DNA from: Certhia americana
Taxonomy: Eukaryota; Chordata; Aves; Passeriformes; Certhiidae
Length of the DNA stretch: 64,000 nucleotides
NCBI GenBank assembly: GCA_018697195.1
Contig: CM031870.1
Span: 14,758,538 to 14,822,537, forward strand
Direction of reading: 5' to 3'
Of the stretch, positions 11,601 through 26,600 are shown piece by piece. Numbering within the stretch: the first letter of the stretch is position 1; the number at the start of each line of letters is the position of its first letter. Below the pieces are notes generated by a model. That model saw only the letters and a list, made by a program, of their open reading frames with translations. It did not search any database and was not told the origin of the DNA. The position numbers and the translations under genes are program-made.

Positions 11601-14600
11601 CCCCACCTCCAAGCCCTGTCAGCTGGAGATGAAGCTGCCTAGGAACTGATGGGAGCAGACTTCCTGTGAAAAGCTCCCAGGCTAAGTGGAAATCCCTCTC
11701 AGCTGAAATGAGGCATCTATGAATGGAAGATGGAGTAAGCTTTTGAGGAGAAAATCTACAAATGTGGGTAACGACAGATAATTGAAAGGCGTTTGTTCTC
11801 TCTCTGTTTCAACACGTGTGTCAGTACGAGGTGCTTGGCAGCTCCTCGGATTTCTCACAGAGCTGCCAAGCTCAGCAGCAGCTCCCGGAGGCTGGCAGAG
11901 CTGGGAGCAGTGGGCTCTGCGTGGGGCTCCTCTCCTGCACACAGAAATCGGGGGAGGCTCTTGTTGCCTCCCAGCGAGGGTGGATTGCGTGTGAGCTGCC
12001 GTGAGCACGAACAGATGAAGGCAGGAGCAGGAGCCGGGAGCAGTGCTGCTCTCTTGCATTCCCAGTGGCAACCGAGACCTCTTGATCCTGTTCCCGAAGC
12101 TCAGCTACAGTGCAGGACAGGCTCACAGAGGTAAAATCACTTAGTGACCTTCAGTCCCCGCTCTGCAGGCAGGAACTGGGCTGGTTTTGCAGTGGTGCTG
12201 TTGGGGAACTTCTATCACCCTGGTCAAAACAGTAGTGATCCTGTGAGGTAAACTGTGAGGCTGAAAGGCACAGAGCTGGGGTGAATCCACCGGGGTTTGG
12301 TTGACCCCTGTTTTTGGTGATGATAATTTGTTTCTCTCTCTAAAGAGTAGGTAATTGAATGTGTGACTCAAAGGGATGAGCTCATGTGTTGTTTGGAAGG
12401 GATTTTTCCCGTGGCTCACAGCTCGGAGCTGACTAGTTAAATTGCTGCTGTTAATGTGCTGCTGTACACACTTTTTAAGGTTGGGTGACTTCATCAGTTG
12501 TTATTTGAATAGCTTGAATTCTCTTTTTTTCATCTGTTACATTGATGCCCTCATACCACGTTTTTTCTGAGCAATTTAGTATCACTGACAGATGACAGAG
12601 ACAGTAACTACTCCTCTAGGTGCATAGTAGGAGCTGGGGTGTTAGATAATGCACCCCTGGTATCTTCTTACAGATGTTGCTGCCTGTTTTTAAAGTGCTC
12701 ATGCAATGAGAGGATCTCAAACCTGCATCTGTGGGTGTATTCATAACTTGGGTGCTGGCCCCAGCAGCTGCCTTCTGCCTGGGAGTGGGTTTGGTGTTGG
12801 ATTAGTACATTTGGTTAAACCTGTTTGCTCTGAATGTGCTTTCAGCAGCTCCTGGCCACCATGCCCATCTGCCTCGTTAGACTGGAAGTGAAGCAACAAG
12901 TTTTCATCTATCAGCTTTTGCCCACAACCAACCAATTCTGATAGGTGAAATCTGCCCTTTTACTCACAGGTTGGTGAGGGCTTGTAAAAAAACCCAAACC
13001 AACAAAACCCTGAAGAAAGACATTTTAAATCACATTTACAATGTGTCCCGGCTTTATATTCTGCTCTTGGAGCAGCTTGGTCACCGGCCTGAGTCGCTGG
13101 AGATGACATTTCATGAGCATCCCCACCATAAACAGAAAAGTACAGGGTGTGGAGTGTGGTGAGAGGGAGCAGTGAAGGTGGTGTGGGGGTGTAGTCACTG
13201 TTGTCTTGTGGAATATGGTTCTGCCAGAAAATGAGTCCCAGGAGGTCAGTGCCCCCTTTGGTGTGAGGCAAAGCCTGGGGAGGAGCTGGTGAGTGTGTAT
13301 GGCTCTGGCTGTGTGGCAGGAACATGCTGTGGAGCTGCTCTGGAGTAGCTCTGGGCCTCACCTTGTGGAATGCTCCCAGTACACCCTGCAGAGGCTGTGC
13401 TGGAAACTCTGCCCCCCCCACCTGTGGCTGGGGGGCTGCTTCACCCTGAAATAACCCCACTGGGAGGGTGTTGGTTCAGGGCTGCCCACCCTCCTCTGCC
13501 ACGGTCCATGCTGTCCAAATTCCTGCTGTGAGCCCCATGTGTGAGTGTGATTTGCTTGTGTGATCTGGGGGCTTTGCCTTGGGGTTGGGGTGAGGTTTTT
13601 GCATGCTGAGGACTGACTGGAAGTGGGAGTGATGTTCCTATTCCATAGCTGATCTGCTGGTTGACCCGGAGCTATTATGCTCACTTTTTGGCCTCAATTT
13701 TGTGACCTCCTATCACTTCTTTATTCTCTTGGGCTTGTTGAGGATGGGACTTAGCTGCATGTTGCTGCTTCTGCCTTTTCTTCATACTCAGCAGGGATGG
13801 GGGTGTGGGGCCACTGGCTGCTCTCCCTCCCACAGTGGTTGCAGCTTTCAGGAGGATCTGGGCAGCCCCAGGTGGTGCCTGCACACACAGGGGCAAGGCT
13901 TGTCAGTCACGACTTGGAAAGGCATGGATCATCTTGGGAGAGGACTGGTAACATCTTGGAAAGGTCTGTTTACATCTGTGACACTCAGGGACTCGGTAGA
14001 ATAAACAAGTCTCCTTTGGACACTGCTCGGGTGTTGCTGGCATTTGGGATAAATGAATTTCTGCACTAATGGCCTTAGGCCGGACTTAGCAGAGCACAGA
14101 AGGGCTCCAGTTCCAGCACAGGCAGAGGGGCAGTCTCAGCACTGTGTGCAGCACAGATTGGTTTTATCTTTTTTAAGCAACAGGAAGGTTGGCACAGGCC
14201 CTTTGGAGGGAGAGGGAGTGTCTTGCATACACAGCAGGAAGATGACAGCTAGTTTGTGTGACAAAAAACTGTGCTGGTCCAAAGGGGGCTGTGGCAGGGG
14301 GAGCCTGAGTGACACCCAGCCAGGCTCTGCCAGCCCTGCAGGAGGGCTCAGAGGAGGGGACACTCTGGGACCCCTCATGGGGACCCCTGGCCAGAAGGGA
14401 CAGGGCTCTCGTGCATGGTTTATGTTCTCACAAAAATTCACAATTGCTGTGGTGTTCTTGTCATCCACAGCATTGTCTAAACCTGTTGATAAGGTTTAAA
14501 ACCAGATTTACCCGTCTCTGCTTAGTCACAGCTCCTGGAGTCCTTGCTGCTGAGAAGCTTCTCCACAGATTGATCCTTAATGCTTCCCTTTTGCAAACGC

Positions 14601-17600
14601 ACAATAAAGGATTTGCAGTCCATTGACCCACTCTAAAGTGTTCCTAGGTGCTTTATCTACCTTTGTGGCAGTGGGAACATGTGTTTAAGCCCAGCTGCAC
14701 ATTGGGTGATTGTGGCTTTGATCCTTCCCTGTGTAGTAAAGAAAGATTGTCACAACATGGTTTACAAATTCCTGGCTGGACACTCTTGGTGTTGGCCTGG
14801 TTTATAATCATGGAGCTTTGAATCTGTCAGCTCCTTGCTCTCAGAGCTCTGCATCCCTTTCTCCCAAGGCTCCTCTCTGGTGCCACGCAGCACAACCAGC
14901 CCTTCCCAGCTGGTTACTCAAGTTCACTGTGAAATCTCAGCAAGTTCAATATTTGATGTGTATTCTCTGTGTTTTCATTCCAGCCCTGTGCTCTCCTCTC
15001 TTCCCAGCAGGCAGTGGTCAGTGTGGCACTAAACCTACAAACCTTTAGGGAGACCTTTTAAGAACCTGAGACCTTCTGCACTTGGCAGGGCTGAAGGTCT
15101 GTGAGCAAACAGAGGTGTTTGGGGGAAAATCCAACATTTTCACTCAGACATTTGTGCTGTGGTGGCTTCAGCTGCACTAATGACAATCACAAATCAAAGT
15201 CCATCACCAGGCTGGCTGGGTGAGGCACTGTGGTGACACAGTGAGTCTTTCTGGTGGCTTCTGAGCCAGTCTCAAAATTTCCCAGCCGAGCAGAGCATTT
15301 CTGTGGGGCTGCAAGAGACCAGGCACAGCTCACCCTCAGCCCTCTTCTGAGAGCTCAGATGCCATCAGGGCTGCAGAATGCAACCACTCTGACTTATGTC
15401 TATAGAGAAAGGAACAAGCCACTGAACTGCAGCATTAGTCAGGTAACAAAAGTCCACTCAGTTTATCTTATTTCTTATTTATATGATGCACTGAGTAAAG
15501 GCTTGGCCTTGGTTCATCATCACTGTACACCTCCAATTTTGCCTGTTGACCTTATGTATCACTTTGCAAGCAGGTTGCTTATCTTCTTTTGAATTATAAA
15601 TAAATGAAACCAAATGTAATTTTTAAAGGAGGAAAAAAACCTGAGGTTGCATTGTATAGCACGTGTCTATAAGCTGGGGGAACTGAGTTTTAATGAAGTT
15701 AAAATAATGTGTACTGGTTTATTTTTGTGGGTGGACTAACAGCGAGGTGGATTCCGAGCTCCCACGAGAAGAAATATTCATGTAAGAAATGAGGTGGCAA
15801 AAGCATCTTTGGCCATGCAAATCTGACTCATGCAAACTGGAAATGACTGCAAGTGACAAGGAGTCTCTCTCTGAAGGAAAGGAAGCTTGTCTTAAAACTG
15901 TATCAATGTTTCACTTGAATACATTGATTTCTTTTCACTGCTTTTTAATTTTTTTTTTCCTTTGGGAATAGATTTTTGAGCATCACCTGGAACATCTTCT
16001 GCCCCAGATTTGTGAATAATTTATGTTCTCCTTAGAAACAATGCAGATGCAGACTGGAGATGATGCTGGCAGCTTTTGGGGAAGGTTTCAGGAAAACCTG
16101 CTGATGGCTTGGTTAGTGTAGGATGAGCCCTTCATCCATCACAGGGTGAATTCTGGTTATACCTTTGTGATGTCTGTGTAGGTACAGGGATTATTAGTTG
16201 GGCCTTGGATTATTAGAGCATCCCTGGAGTAGGACACTTGATTTGGACCAAGAACCTGCAATGTGCTGTTGGCTCTGGCAGCTGGAATCCCCCTGGGGTG
16301 CAGTGGGGCTCGCCTTGGAAAGCTGAAGGAGGAAAGAGGCACCTGCTGCTCTTAGGTTTTGCTGTAACCTGCCTTTTTAAGGGGAGGTGCCCTTCTGGCC
16401 CCCACCCAGGTGCTAGGGCAGAGTCACTGGTGAGTCTGTGACTGCAAACTCATCTCCTTTTCTCTAAAACAAAGACCCACACAAAACCCAGAGGCCGCCG
16501 TGTTTCAGCAGTAAATATTTATAGAGCTTTGTTCACTTGAGCTATTTAAAGCAATTTTCCTGAGAGATCAACCTCTTTAAAGGGAGAGCATGAAATGCAC
16601 ATCTCCCTTGTGTTTCTCCCTTTTGCACTGTGATTTCCATGTCCATGGAGCTGCTTGGCTGCTGCCTCCTCCTTTGTGCTTTTGCTGCTCCTGCAGTGTA
16701 GAGGTTTGGCAGAGTAGACCTACACCTGTGTCCAAGCCATGAATTCCCTGGGGGAAAGGGAATTCTGATACAAAGTAGGATCAAGTGCTGGGGGAAAGTT
16801 ACCATTTCTCTTGGAGGGATTTTACGTTTCCTATTCACTATGTAAGTGTCATCTGTTGGGTGAAAGTTTTAAGCTTAGGTTGGGTGTGGAGTTTTTAGGT
16901 GATACTGATGCGAAGTGTGTTGTGCTTGGCATGAGTAATTTGGAAGAGATCAGAGCTTCCTGTAAGACATCCCGTGGATTCCCATGGGAAAATGACTTGC
17001 TTTCTTGGGTTTTCCTTATAGCAACTGACAAAAGAAAGAAAGGTTTGGGAATTCCTTGGAGCCTTGCCCAGGAGCATGAAACCAGGTTCCATGGAGGAGA
17101 ATCGGGTGTCCAACATCAGGCTTGTTGCAGTAACTCCCTCTGCACGGTGCCCTGTGCCAGGTCAGCTCTCTGTTCCAGGAATGGGGCTGGGATGGCTTTC
17201 AGTATAAGCAGGAGTCTGAAGCAGGGCTGCAGAAATAACTCAGGAGTTGGCCTGAATGCTAAATCTGAGAGAACAGCCCAGACTTGTTCTCTGAGCCTCA
17301 CTGGCTTTGTTGCATCATGGTAATATCAGTCCAGAAGGAGATCACTCGATACAAAATAGGCTTTAAACAGGAGTGTTTTCTCTTCCCCAGCACTGCTGCC
17401 ACGGGGACGGGCAGTGCCCATCCTCTGGGCTGAGTGTGCTGCAGGAACATCCCAGTGGTGGGGGTGGCCCCTCTCTGCCAGGGGAGTGGGGTCCATCCCA
17501 AAATCAGCCAGGCTTGGCTGTAAGGCACAGGTGGTGCATGGGTAGGGGAAACCCTATCACCTGCAGAAAGGAAGTTCTAAAACTTCTCTTGACTTGTCTG

Positions 17601-20600
17601 AGCTGTCTGCAATGTAAAGGTGGAAGGACAGGCCTGGTATGGCCTTGCACTGCCAGCAGCCTCAGTGCAGAGGTGGCATCTAGTGGCTGCTGTGACCCTG
17701 TCCCCAGATCCCTGGGACAAGGGGAGAGCCAAGGCTGAGCTTGAGCTGTGGGCTGGGCCTGGGAAAGAGAGCTCAGCTGCTCAGCTTTGCTGTAAATGAA
17801 GCTGAAAATGGAGGAGTGCCTTGGGCTGCAGTTCAGGACACAATTGTGTGTTACTGGGACTGAAATATAAGAGGCCAATACTGGTGTTCACCACCGTGGA
17901 GAGTCCCATAATTCTGAGGGCACCTCTAATTGATGCAGATTCTGTGGCACCAGTGAGCCATGGGAGAGCTGTGCTTGTGAACTGCAACCTACCCAGTGTT
18001 CACCAGCTAAAATAACAGACCAAAACCAGGGAGTGCCTTTGAGCTGTCCTGATGTACTGATTGTTTATGGAAAAGGGAAGCTGAAATTTTCTCCAAAACA
18101 CTTCAGCCGTGCAGGTTTTTGTTCTTCATTATTGAGCTTGTAGGCAGAGCTTGCTCCAAAACCTTTTGGAAATTCAGTCCTAGTCTCAGTTTGGGTGTTT
18201 GCAAGTTAAAAAGTGCAGCACTTTCCTCAGCCCATTACCAGATACTGGCTTCCTTTGAACTGGAGTGTGTGTGACCTCCTTGGGCCAGTGTATGTAACAC
18301 CCCAGGACTGGTGTCTGCCTGGATCAAAGTACATGGTGCAGTTTCAGATGAACATGGATTATGTAAAGCATTTCTCTGGTGACCAGGTCATGAGTTTTGA
18401 GGACAGGGAACCCATGTTGCTCTGGGGATGTAGGCTGGGCAATTAGTGGGCGAGGAGCATAATGAAGCCATCTGTGTATTTGACATTTCCATTATCAAGT
18501 TTCCTTCTCCTCCCAGTTAAGCTGAACCTCTGTCACTTTTCAAAGCTGTAGTCGAGCAATATGTTTCAGCTCAGCAGTGGCATTTTGGGAAGTATGTGGC
18601 CTCCGTGCCCTGAAGACTGTCCCTGTCCCTCTGTGGTACTTTGATGCAACTGCTCCACCCCTGCACTGCTGGCACTCGGGGTGATTGGGATTCACTGCTC
18701 ATAGGGGAGCTTTGTGCCTCAGGAAGGGGCAGAGTCTCTGGGGATTTTGCATCTGAAACAGAGAGCAGTGGGCTTAATTAGCCCCTTCCCTAAGAGCCCA
18801 TCAGATCCTGGTTCAGGAGCTGGCAGGGGAAGATGTCTGGATGCTCCCTTCTGGTAGCAGAGCAGCTTTACTCCCACTGCTCACCATCCCTGGGGATGAG
18901 GGAGATTTATATCTGTCTGAAAATAAATACAGATCATTCACTTGTCTCTGGAGGAAGATAAAATGTGAACTGCCTTTTTTCTGTGATACAGCACTGGAAA
19001 TAGTTAGAATTTAAGATAATCATCTTTATTGCTTTTTATAGCACCCTATGATGGCTGAAATCTAATTTGTTTTTCACTAACAGGGAACTCCTGTGGATGA
19101 CTCAGAAAAATCCATTTGCTTTATTGACAAACTTGTCTGTTTGGTTGTCAGGGCAGTGTTCTCCTTGCAGGAAAAGGGAAATGCAGGTCATAACACAACA
19201 TGTGGGGTTTTAATAGAGATTCAGAGTTAGATATCTGTTGGCAAGAAGAAAAACTTAATGATGTCATTACAGTGAAGTGACTCCACTTTATTAAAAGGTT
19301 GTAAATTAGTTGATGCTTCAGTGGGTGTGCACCGATGGTGCTCTGTGCTCTGTTATGCAACTTCACTACACTTGAAGCTTTTGAGCAAGAGCTTCCTGGG
19401 CACCTGGTGCCCTTTGGCTTTGGGAAGGAGGTGGGAGGTGCAGCTGTGCCTCTTGTCCCGTGCCTGAGGCTGCAGGGAATGCTGTGTTCAGAGTGGTTTG
19501 GGCCTGTTGCTTGCAAGGGGAGTTGAGTTTTTTCTAAACTTCTCAGTCTGCCTGTGAGACAGGCTCCCAGTTTTAACACATTTCTTGTGTATCTGAAGGT
19601 GGTGGACACTCCTTGTGTGAGTGAGTTGTGTGCCAGCACAGCTGGGTGTTGTGATTTGCGGGGTTTCTGCTGCTCTGGTGCAGTGGCTCTAAGAAAAGCA
19701 AAAGCAGATGCCTGTGCTTATTTCAACCCTTTACAAAGGGGGGGAGTGTGTCCTGCCTTACCTGGCCCTCTATGATCCACACCCCAGACTGTTCCGAAGA
19801 AGAGACAGCAACCTTTGGACAGCTTTCCTGTGTCATTTCCCAAAATGTCCTGTGGCTGCAGGCAGTGGTGTTTGAGAGATGCTGGGACTGCAGGCTGATG
19901 TAGCAGAGATGTGTCTAAATGGTTTCATGTCACAGTTTTTGCATGTTTCTGTAGCCTTCTGATGTTTTAGAATTCTTGGAGTCAATTTCTCACACACATT
20001 TTCTGTAAACAACAATTGTTTTACATACCTCTCTAGAGGAAGCGAGACTTGATGAACTGTTGGTTTGACCTGTAAAGATTTGAGAGGTTGTACTCGATTG
20101 TCCAATTATGAATCACCTTTGAAATGTTATATATATCGAGGTCACATAATAAACTCCCTCCTTTTTCCTCCCTTCTCTGTGAAGAGAGTTGCCGTGCGTG
20201 TGTGTTCTTTTCTTGTCGAACAGCGACAGTTTCTGACTGTGGCTCACCCCTCAAAAGTCAAATTTATCACTGCCATGTGGGTTAATGCTACAAGCCACTG
20301 AATCTCAAAGAATCATTGGTTAGAAGGAAGCCTAAAGCTTACCTTGTTCCATCCCCTGTGCCGTGCTCAGGGGCACCTTCCTAGGTTGCTCCAAGCCCCG
20401 TCCAACCTCTCCTACAGCTCAAGTTCCAAGAGGTTTAAAACCCCAGTGAAGAAGTCAGAAGCAGTGTAGGGGTTTTCCTCAAAGAGGCAGCAGAGCAAGG
20501 AGGGGAAAACATGTTTGTCCTTTAAGAAACATGAGATGAAAGCTCCATGTGAGCAGAGCAAGGTTCTTGTGCATCTCTGAAGATGTTGTCAGGGTTTGCT

Positions 20601-23600
20601 CAGCTTTTTATTGCTTTTCTTTCAGGAATTGACTACAAGACCACTACTATCTTGTTGGACGGCAGAAGGGTCAAGCTGGAACTCTGGTGAGTGTTACTGA
20701 GCCTTTCTGACCCAAACCCAGAGAGCTGAGGCCAGGTGAGCAGGGACACAAGGCTGGGGGGATGCTGTACCAGGCTGCAGGGGGCGTGGATCTCTGGGTG
20801 TTTGGTGGGACTTCCTGGCTGTTCTTACCAGAAAGTTACTCTGGCAAACAAGATCCCTTTCTGTCAGTCAAGGAGCACAAACACCATGCTGCTCTTTGCT
20901 GGAATAGTCTCAATTCAGTCATTGTCTGTCATAACTGACCATTTTCACTGTTACTCTGCACTTCAGACCTTGCCTGTAGTTCTGTTGTGCAGAGCTCCTG
21001 GTACAAGAAAGACAGGGATGTGTTAGAATAGGTTCAGAGGAGGCCATGATGCTCCCAGGGCTGGAACCCCTCTGGAGCCAGGCTGGGAGAGCTGGGGGTG
21101 CTCACCTGGAGAGGAGAAGGATCCAGGGACACCTCAGAGCCCCTTGCAGGGCCTGAAGGGGCTCCAGGAGAGTTGGGGAGGGACTGGGGACAAGGGATGG
21201 AGGGACAGGACACAGGGAATGGCTTCCCACAGCCAGAGGGCAGGGAGAGATGGGATACTGGGCAGGAATTGTTTCCTGTGAGGGTGGGTAGGCCCTGGCA
21301 CAGGAATTCCCAGAGCAGCTGTGGCTGCCCCTGGATCCCTGGCAGTGCCCAAGGCCAGGCTGGACGGGGCTTGGAGCCACCTGAGGCAGTGGAAGGTGTC
21401 CCTGGATGTGGCAGGAGTGGAACTGCTTGGTGTATAATGTGCCTTCCAACCAAACTATAACAGCATTCTGTGTTCCCATACAGCTCTTGATCTCTGAGGG
21501 ACTGGTATTGTTTTGGAAGCAATACTGGATTTTCCTGAAATCCAAGCATGAGAAATAGAAACAAGAGAAGGAAAGTGGGAGAACAAACCAGGCAAAGCCC
21601 TTAGTCCCTCAGCAGCTGGAGATTTCTCAATGCCATGAGTAGAAAATTCAAACGAGCTGGGAGCAGACATCGCAGCATCAGGGCAGGGTGAACCCTGGAG
21701 AGCAGGACTGACTGGAGTGACCAGACCCTGGGACAGAGAGATGGGAGAACCCTGCAAGGGAGGAGTAACCCCTGCCTTATCTGCCAGCACTGGAGGGACA
21801 GCTGGAGTCCTTCTGGCTGGCCTTTGGCTGAGGTCTAACTTGCTGAGGAGCTGACACAGCAGTCTGTGGAGATGAAAGAGGAAGGGAAGGACAGGACAGG
21901 ATAGGTAGTCTGGCCCTACCCTGGTTTTTACTCAGATCTGGTAGGGAATGACATAGTTCCTAAAACATGGAGTTAAATATCCCCTCACAAATGCTTGGGT
22001 CAAGTAACAGGAATATTAGTAACATGTGTGAATTGTTGAATAGGAATGTACTCCATGCTCTCAGCCTCAGTGACTGACTCTAGCAGTGTGTAGTTTGGTG
22101 GTTTAATTACACCCCTGCTCTCTGAAGCGGAATGTCCTCATTTTTCTTATAAAAAAAGAACAGAAGCAGCTAATTTATCTCTTCTAGCCTCCATGTTTTT
22201 CTGTGCCACTTGCATTCTTGTCTCTCTTGTAAGATGCCTATTTTAACATTTCAGCCCCAAGTGTGTAGTAACTTAGTGCTTCCCTCTTGAAACCATTATA
22301 TTTATACTGTAATCCTTGAGCTGAAGAACAGCACAGGATCTGAAAAGCAGATAACACTGATTGATGGTGCCTCAGAGTAATCTTTTACCATTACTTACCC
22401 AGTATTTGATTGTTGAGGGAGAAGGACATGTAAGCACAGGCTGTTAGATTGATGTCCAGGATCCTACAAAGCTTTAGATCTGAAAAAATTACTGTCCTGC
22501 ATGTGAAGTCAGTATGTTTATCCTAGAGCTGCAAATCTGGGATTCTTCAACCTTCTTGGTGGTCATTAAAGTGTCTTTTATCCTGGCCCAGAGAACAGAT
22601 TTGAGAAACACCATAATGTGTCTCTGATTAACCTGACACATTTCAGTGTATCCTGGTTAAATCAGAGTGCTGGGCTCTGGCTTCCTGTTCCAGAAGGGCA
22701 CTGAGAGGTGCTGGTAATGTTGTCAAACTTAGTTACACCTTGTCCAGACAGGACAAATGTTAGTGACTGAAAAGCCCTTTGTTGTCACAGTGGTCTGGAA
22801 ACACTATACCCCACTCCTGTTCCTCAGCTTTCTGTAACATGTATAATCCAGGTCTGTCAGGGATCTGGGTAGAAAGAGAATTCCCTTTATTTTTGGTTAA
22901 AATGTGTTTGACAAATCAGCAAAGTCTAGTGCAAGGCAATTTCTCCTGTGAGTGGTCACATTGAGGTTGGCCGTTCTCCATGGCTGGGAGACCTCTGCAG
23001 ACTCACTCTGATTTTGAACTCCTGTGGACTGAGGGAACTGGGCAGGAAATGCTTTGTCCAGGGGAGTGACTTCAGCCTCACACATCATCAGGTTGTGCTG
23101 CAGCTGAGTGGTTTTTGGGCTTGTACCTTCTCCATGGGAAGCACAGTTCTCCATGTCTCATAGCTGTAACTTCTCTGTGTTTTAGGGACACCTCAGGGCA
23201 AGGAAGATTTTGCACCATTTTCAGATCCTACTCCAGGGGAGCCCAGGTAAGTGCTGCTCTCAGGGCTTTGATAGGACACAGTTGCTTTTCCTTTAGGCTG
23301 TGTAAGTCTTTCCTGCCATAGTAAAGAGCTCTGAAGAGGAATGCACTGATCACCAAAAGAATCTCTGTAGATGACAGGAGACTCTGAATGTTGTCTTGTT
23401 GCCTGGGATTCTGTTCTTAAGAAGTGGTGGAAGAGAAGGGATTGAATGGCAGACTTTGCTAAACTCCTGCAGAAAAGGTCTGTGCGGACAATATTCACTC
23501 TTAATGTCTAGAAGAGGGCTGAGAGGTTTGGGTTAGAGAGGATGAGGCAATTCTAGATCTGCCTGAGCTTTAATGTGGGGCCTCCTACTTTCTGAGGTTT

Positions 23601-26600
23601 TTAAAATTTGTTTAAATATGGCACTGGCTTTCCCAGTGGAGTTCTTCCAGTCTGTGTTGCTTTCGAGTCAGTTCCAAAAATAGGGGTGGCTCCTACTTGT
23701 GTGTTTGAGGCAGACTTGAAACTAGAACAGCTCAGTTGGAACCTAAAGTATGTGTGTTCCTCAAAACATGAGGCAGAGTGTTACATTTTGAGTTTCTCCT
23801 TTAGGCCCTGCTCCAGAATAGCATCAAGATCCTCAACAGCACAAAAATCTTGTGGTCCTCTGGAAAATTGCTGATGAATGATGTTTTCTCACAGTTCTGC
23901 TGTTGTCGTTTTAGTAACATGGCAGAATCCCTCCAGGATAAAGTTTACCTAAGTTAAATGAGTTACTTCATTTTCCTTATTGTTTTCAACTTGGAAAACT
24001 TTGGAGAAAATTACTCCTCTGTTAGACAGCAGTAGTCAGAAGCTGTATATCAGCTTCTTGAGCATCCCAGTATCCTGGGAGAGTCTCAGCCTTTGTGAAA
24101 CATTGTACTTCTACTCAGTCTCTTACCACTCCTTGTATCTGTGGACCTTTGCTTTGCTAACTGGCAAAATCCAGGTTGTTCTCTTTCTCTGACTTCCTGC
24201 AAATTCACTTGTGCCCTGGACACAGGAGCGCCTCACCTGGGGTGTGTTGTTGAGATCTCCCCCTGTGTCCTGTTTATTCATGTTAGTGCACATATCTGGT
24301 GGTCTGGATGCTCTGAGGTAGCTCCTTTGAAGCAGAGGCCAATTTCCTGGTGCTTGCAGAAAAGTGCAAGAGGAGGAGAGTTGGAGTTCTGCAGTGGGAG
24401 AGTGCAGGATCTCCTGTTCACACGCTCTGAGCTTTCAGCTTCTACATTTCATTTTCTTTCAGCCTTTACTACATTTCAGAATAATCTGGAACCCAAATCA
24501 CATAATCACAGGTTGGGTTGGAAGGGACCTTAAGGCTCACCTCATTCCCCCTCCCATGTGCAAGGACACCCTCCACCAGACCGTGTGCTCCAAGCTTGAG
24601 GCCATGTTGCTTTCCTCACCAGTTAGAAGTGAACAGAACTGGTCAGGGTGGTTTTCTGGTGACCACAAAGCTCAGCTTTGGTCAGGCTCTTTCTAAGACC
24701 TCTCTGTGTCAGATGCTCAGATCAAACTGGGAATGGAAAGCAGGAACTGTTGTGTCCAGGAATGCCACCTGGGAGCTTTTAGTGGCTACTCCCCTTGGTG
24801 TGACCTGGGAGCTCCTCCTCAGAGCAAATGCTGTATCTTGGCAGGGCTGCACCCTCAGAGCCTGAGCCCACAGGCCAGAACTTGTACCTGCTGCTGCCAC
24901 AGGGCAAACTGGGGCACAGGGCAAAGCTGAAATGAGCAGCACTCAGATTGGATGGGGAGAGAGACACACGTCTGTGTGCAGCCTGCATGGAGCTGTGAGG
25001 CACTGGCACAGCACCTCCATGGGATTCCTGCAGCCTCTTCTCCCTGCATACTACATTTGGGTGCCACAGGGTGTCATGTACCTGGCTGCAGACTTGAAAG
25101 GGATTGATTTTCTCTTCCTTCCTCCAAGTGAAGCTCTTGACCTTCTTCAGCTGTATTTATCAGTATTGCTGGAGGAGCTCTCACCTGAATGTCAGCAAGG
25201 TTTGCCTCATCCCTCTAACTGCCTACCCCTCCAAAGGAGCGAGTCTGAGACAGTGAACATCATCAGCCAGGCAGGGGGACCTCTAATGGGGACGCTTTGT
25301 AGAATCATGGAATCACTAAGATTGAAAAAGCCCTCTAAGATCATCAAGTCAAACCAGTAACCCAGCACTGCCAAGGCCCTAGCTAAACCATGTCTCACAG
25401 CAACACATTCTATGTGGATTTTTATAACATCCCCAGGGATGGTGACTCCACCAGTGCACTGTGCCAATGCCTGACCACCTTTTCAGTGAAGAAATTACCC
25501 CAAAATGCAATCTAAACCTCCCTTAGCACAACTTGAGGTGGTTTCTTCTCGCCCTGTCACTTGTTACCTGGGAGAAGAGACCAGTCCTCATTTGCCTCCC
25601 AGCTCCTTTCAGGAAGTTGTAGAGCAATTCACTGCTCTATGCTGGGGAGTGGAGCTCACTTGTACTGCAAGGTGTAGCTCACACCTGCCCTCTGCTCCTA
25701 CAACAAATGCCTTTTCCAAAGTGCTGTTGTGATGCCTTAATCCTGCTCTGCCCAACCAGTCAATGCTTAAAAGCAGCAAGCCAGCCCTAAGGAGCAAGCC
25801 AGCCTAGGAGGAGGAGAGGTAATTCCCAAGGGAAGTCTCTTCATGCCCTCTGAAAGTGCCCAGGAGATGAGCACAAGGAAAGTGTCTCTTGACAATGTCT
25901 GGAGTCCTTGTACAGTCTTCTCCAGGTGGCTTGGAGTAAAACTCAGGTTGTTTGCAGCAACAAGTGGTTGGCTCCCATGTGATGTTCCAGTGTTATTCCT
26001 GTATTAAAAGGAATACAGATACCATGTTTCTTAATTAACTCACCACAACTTTCAATGGAAGAAGAAAGTATCTCAGTTTGTACTCTGGTTAACCAAAACA
26101 AGAGACTGTTTGTTTTGAAGAACAAATGCCTGTGTGACTGCAAGGATGGATTTCCAACACCTCCAGTTATTTTCAGTATGCAGAAGCTGACTTCTTCTGG
26201 CATGGCCTTAGCATAAATACAGCATAACCTGTGTGGTCTTGGCAGAGAAACACAGAAATGCTTCTGAGGTCTCTGATTTAGAGTGATGGAATGGTTTGGG
26301 TTGGAAGGGACCTTAAAGCTCATCCCATTCCACCCCTGCCATGTCCAGGGACACCTTCAGCTATCCCAGGTTGCTCCAAGCCCCATCCAGCCTGGCCTTG
26401 GACACTTCCAGAGATCCAGGGGCAGCCACAGCTGCTCTGGGCACCCTGTGCCAGGGCCTGCCCACCCTCCCATGGAACAATTCCTGCCCAATATCCCATC
26501 CATCCCTGCCCTCTGGCAGTGGGAAACCATTCCCCCTTAGCCTGTAATTCCAGGTCCTTGTCCCAAGTCCCTCTCCAGCTCTCCTGGAGCCCCTTTAGGC

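Larger units (their letters stand above)
2656..20625 (+). other. RAB40C: RAB40C intron 1 (18 kb)
   Basis: Donor GTAAG at 2656, acceptor TTTCAG ending at 20625. It holds no convincing exon; frames up to about 300 aa (e.g. minus 10230-11126) contain no recognised domain. There are poly-T/poly-A tracts and, at the very end (20304-20420), one CR1 fragment. Apart from that I recognise no LINE sequence, unusual for 18 kb beside CR1-rich introns 2 and 3. A hairpin-forming palindrome near 3206 is listed separately. Confidence 0.75.
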
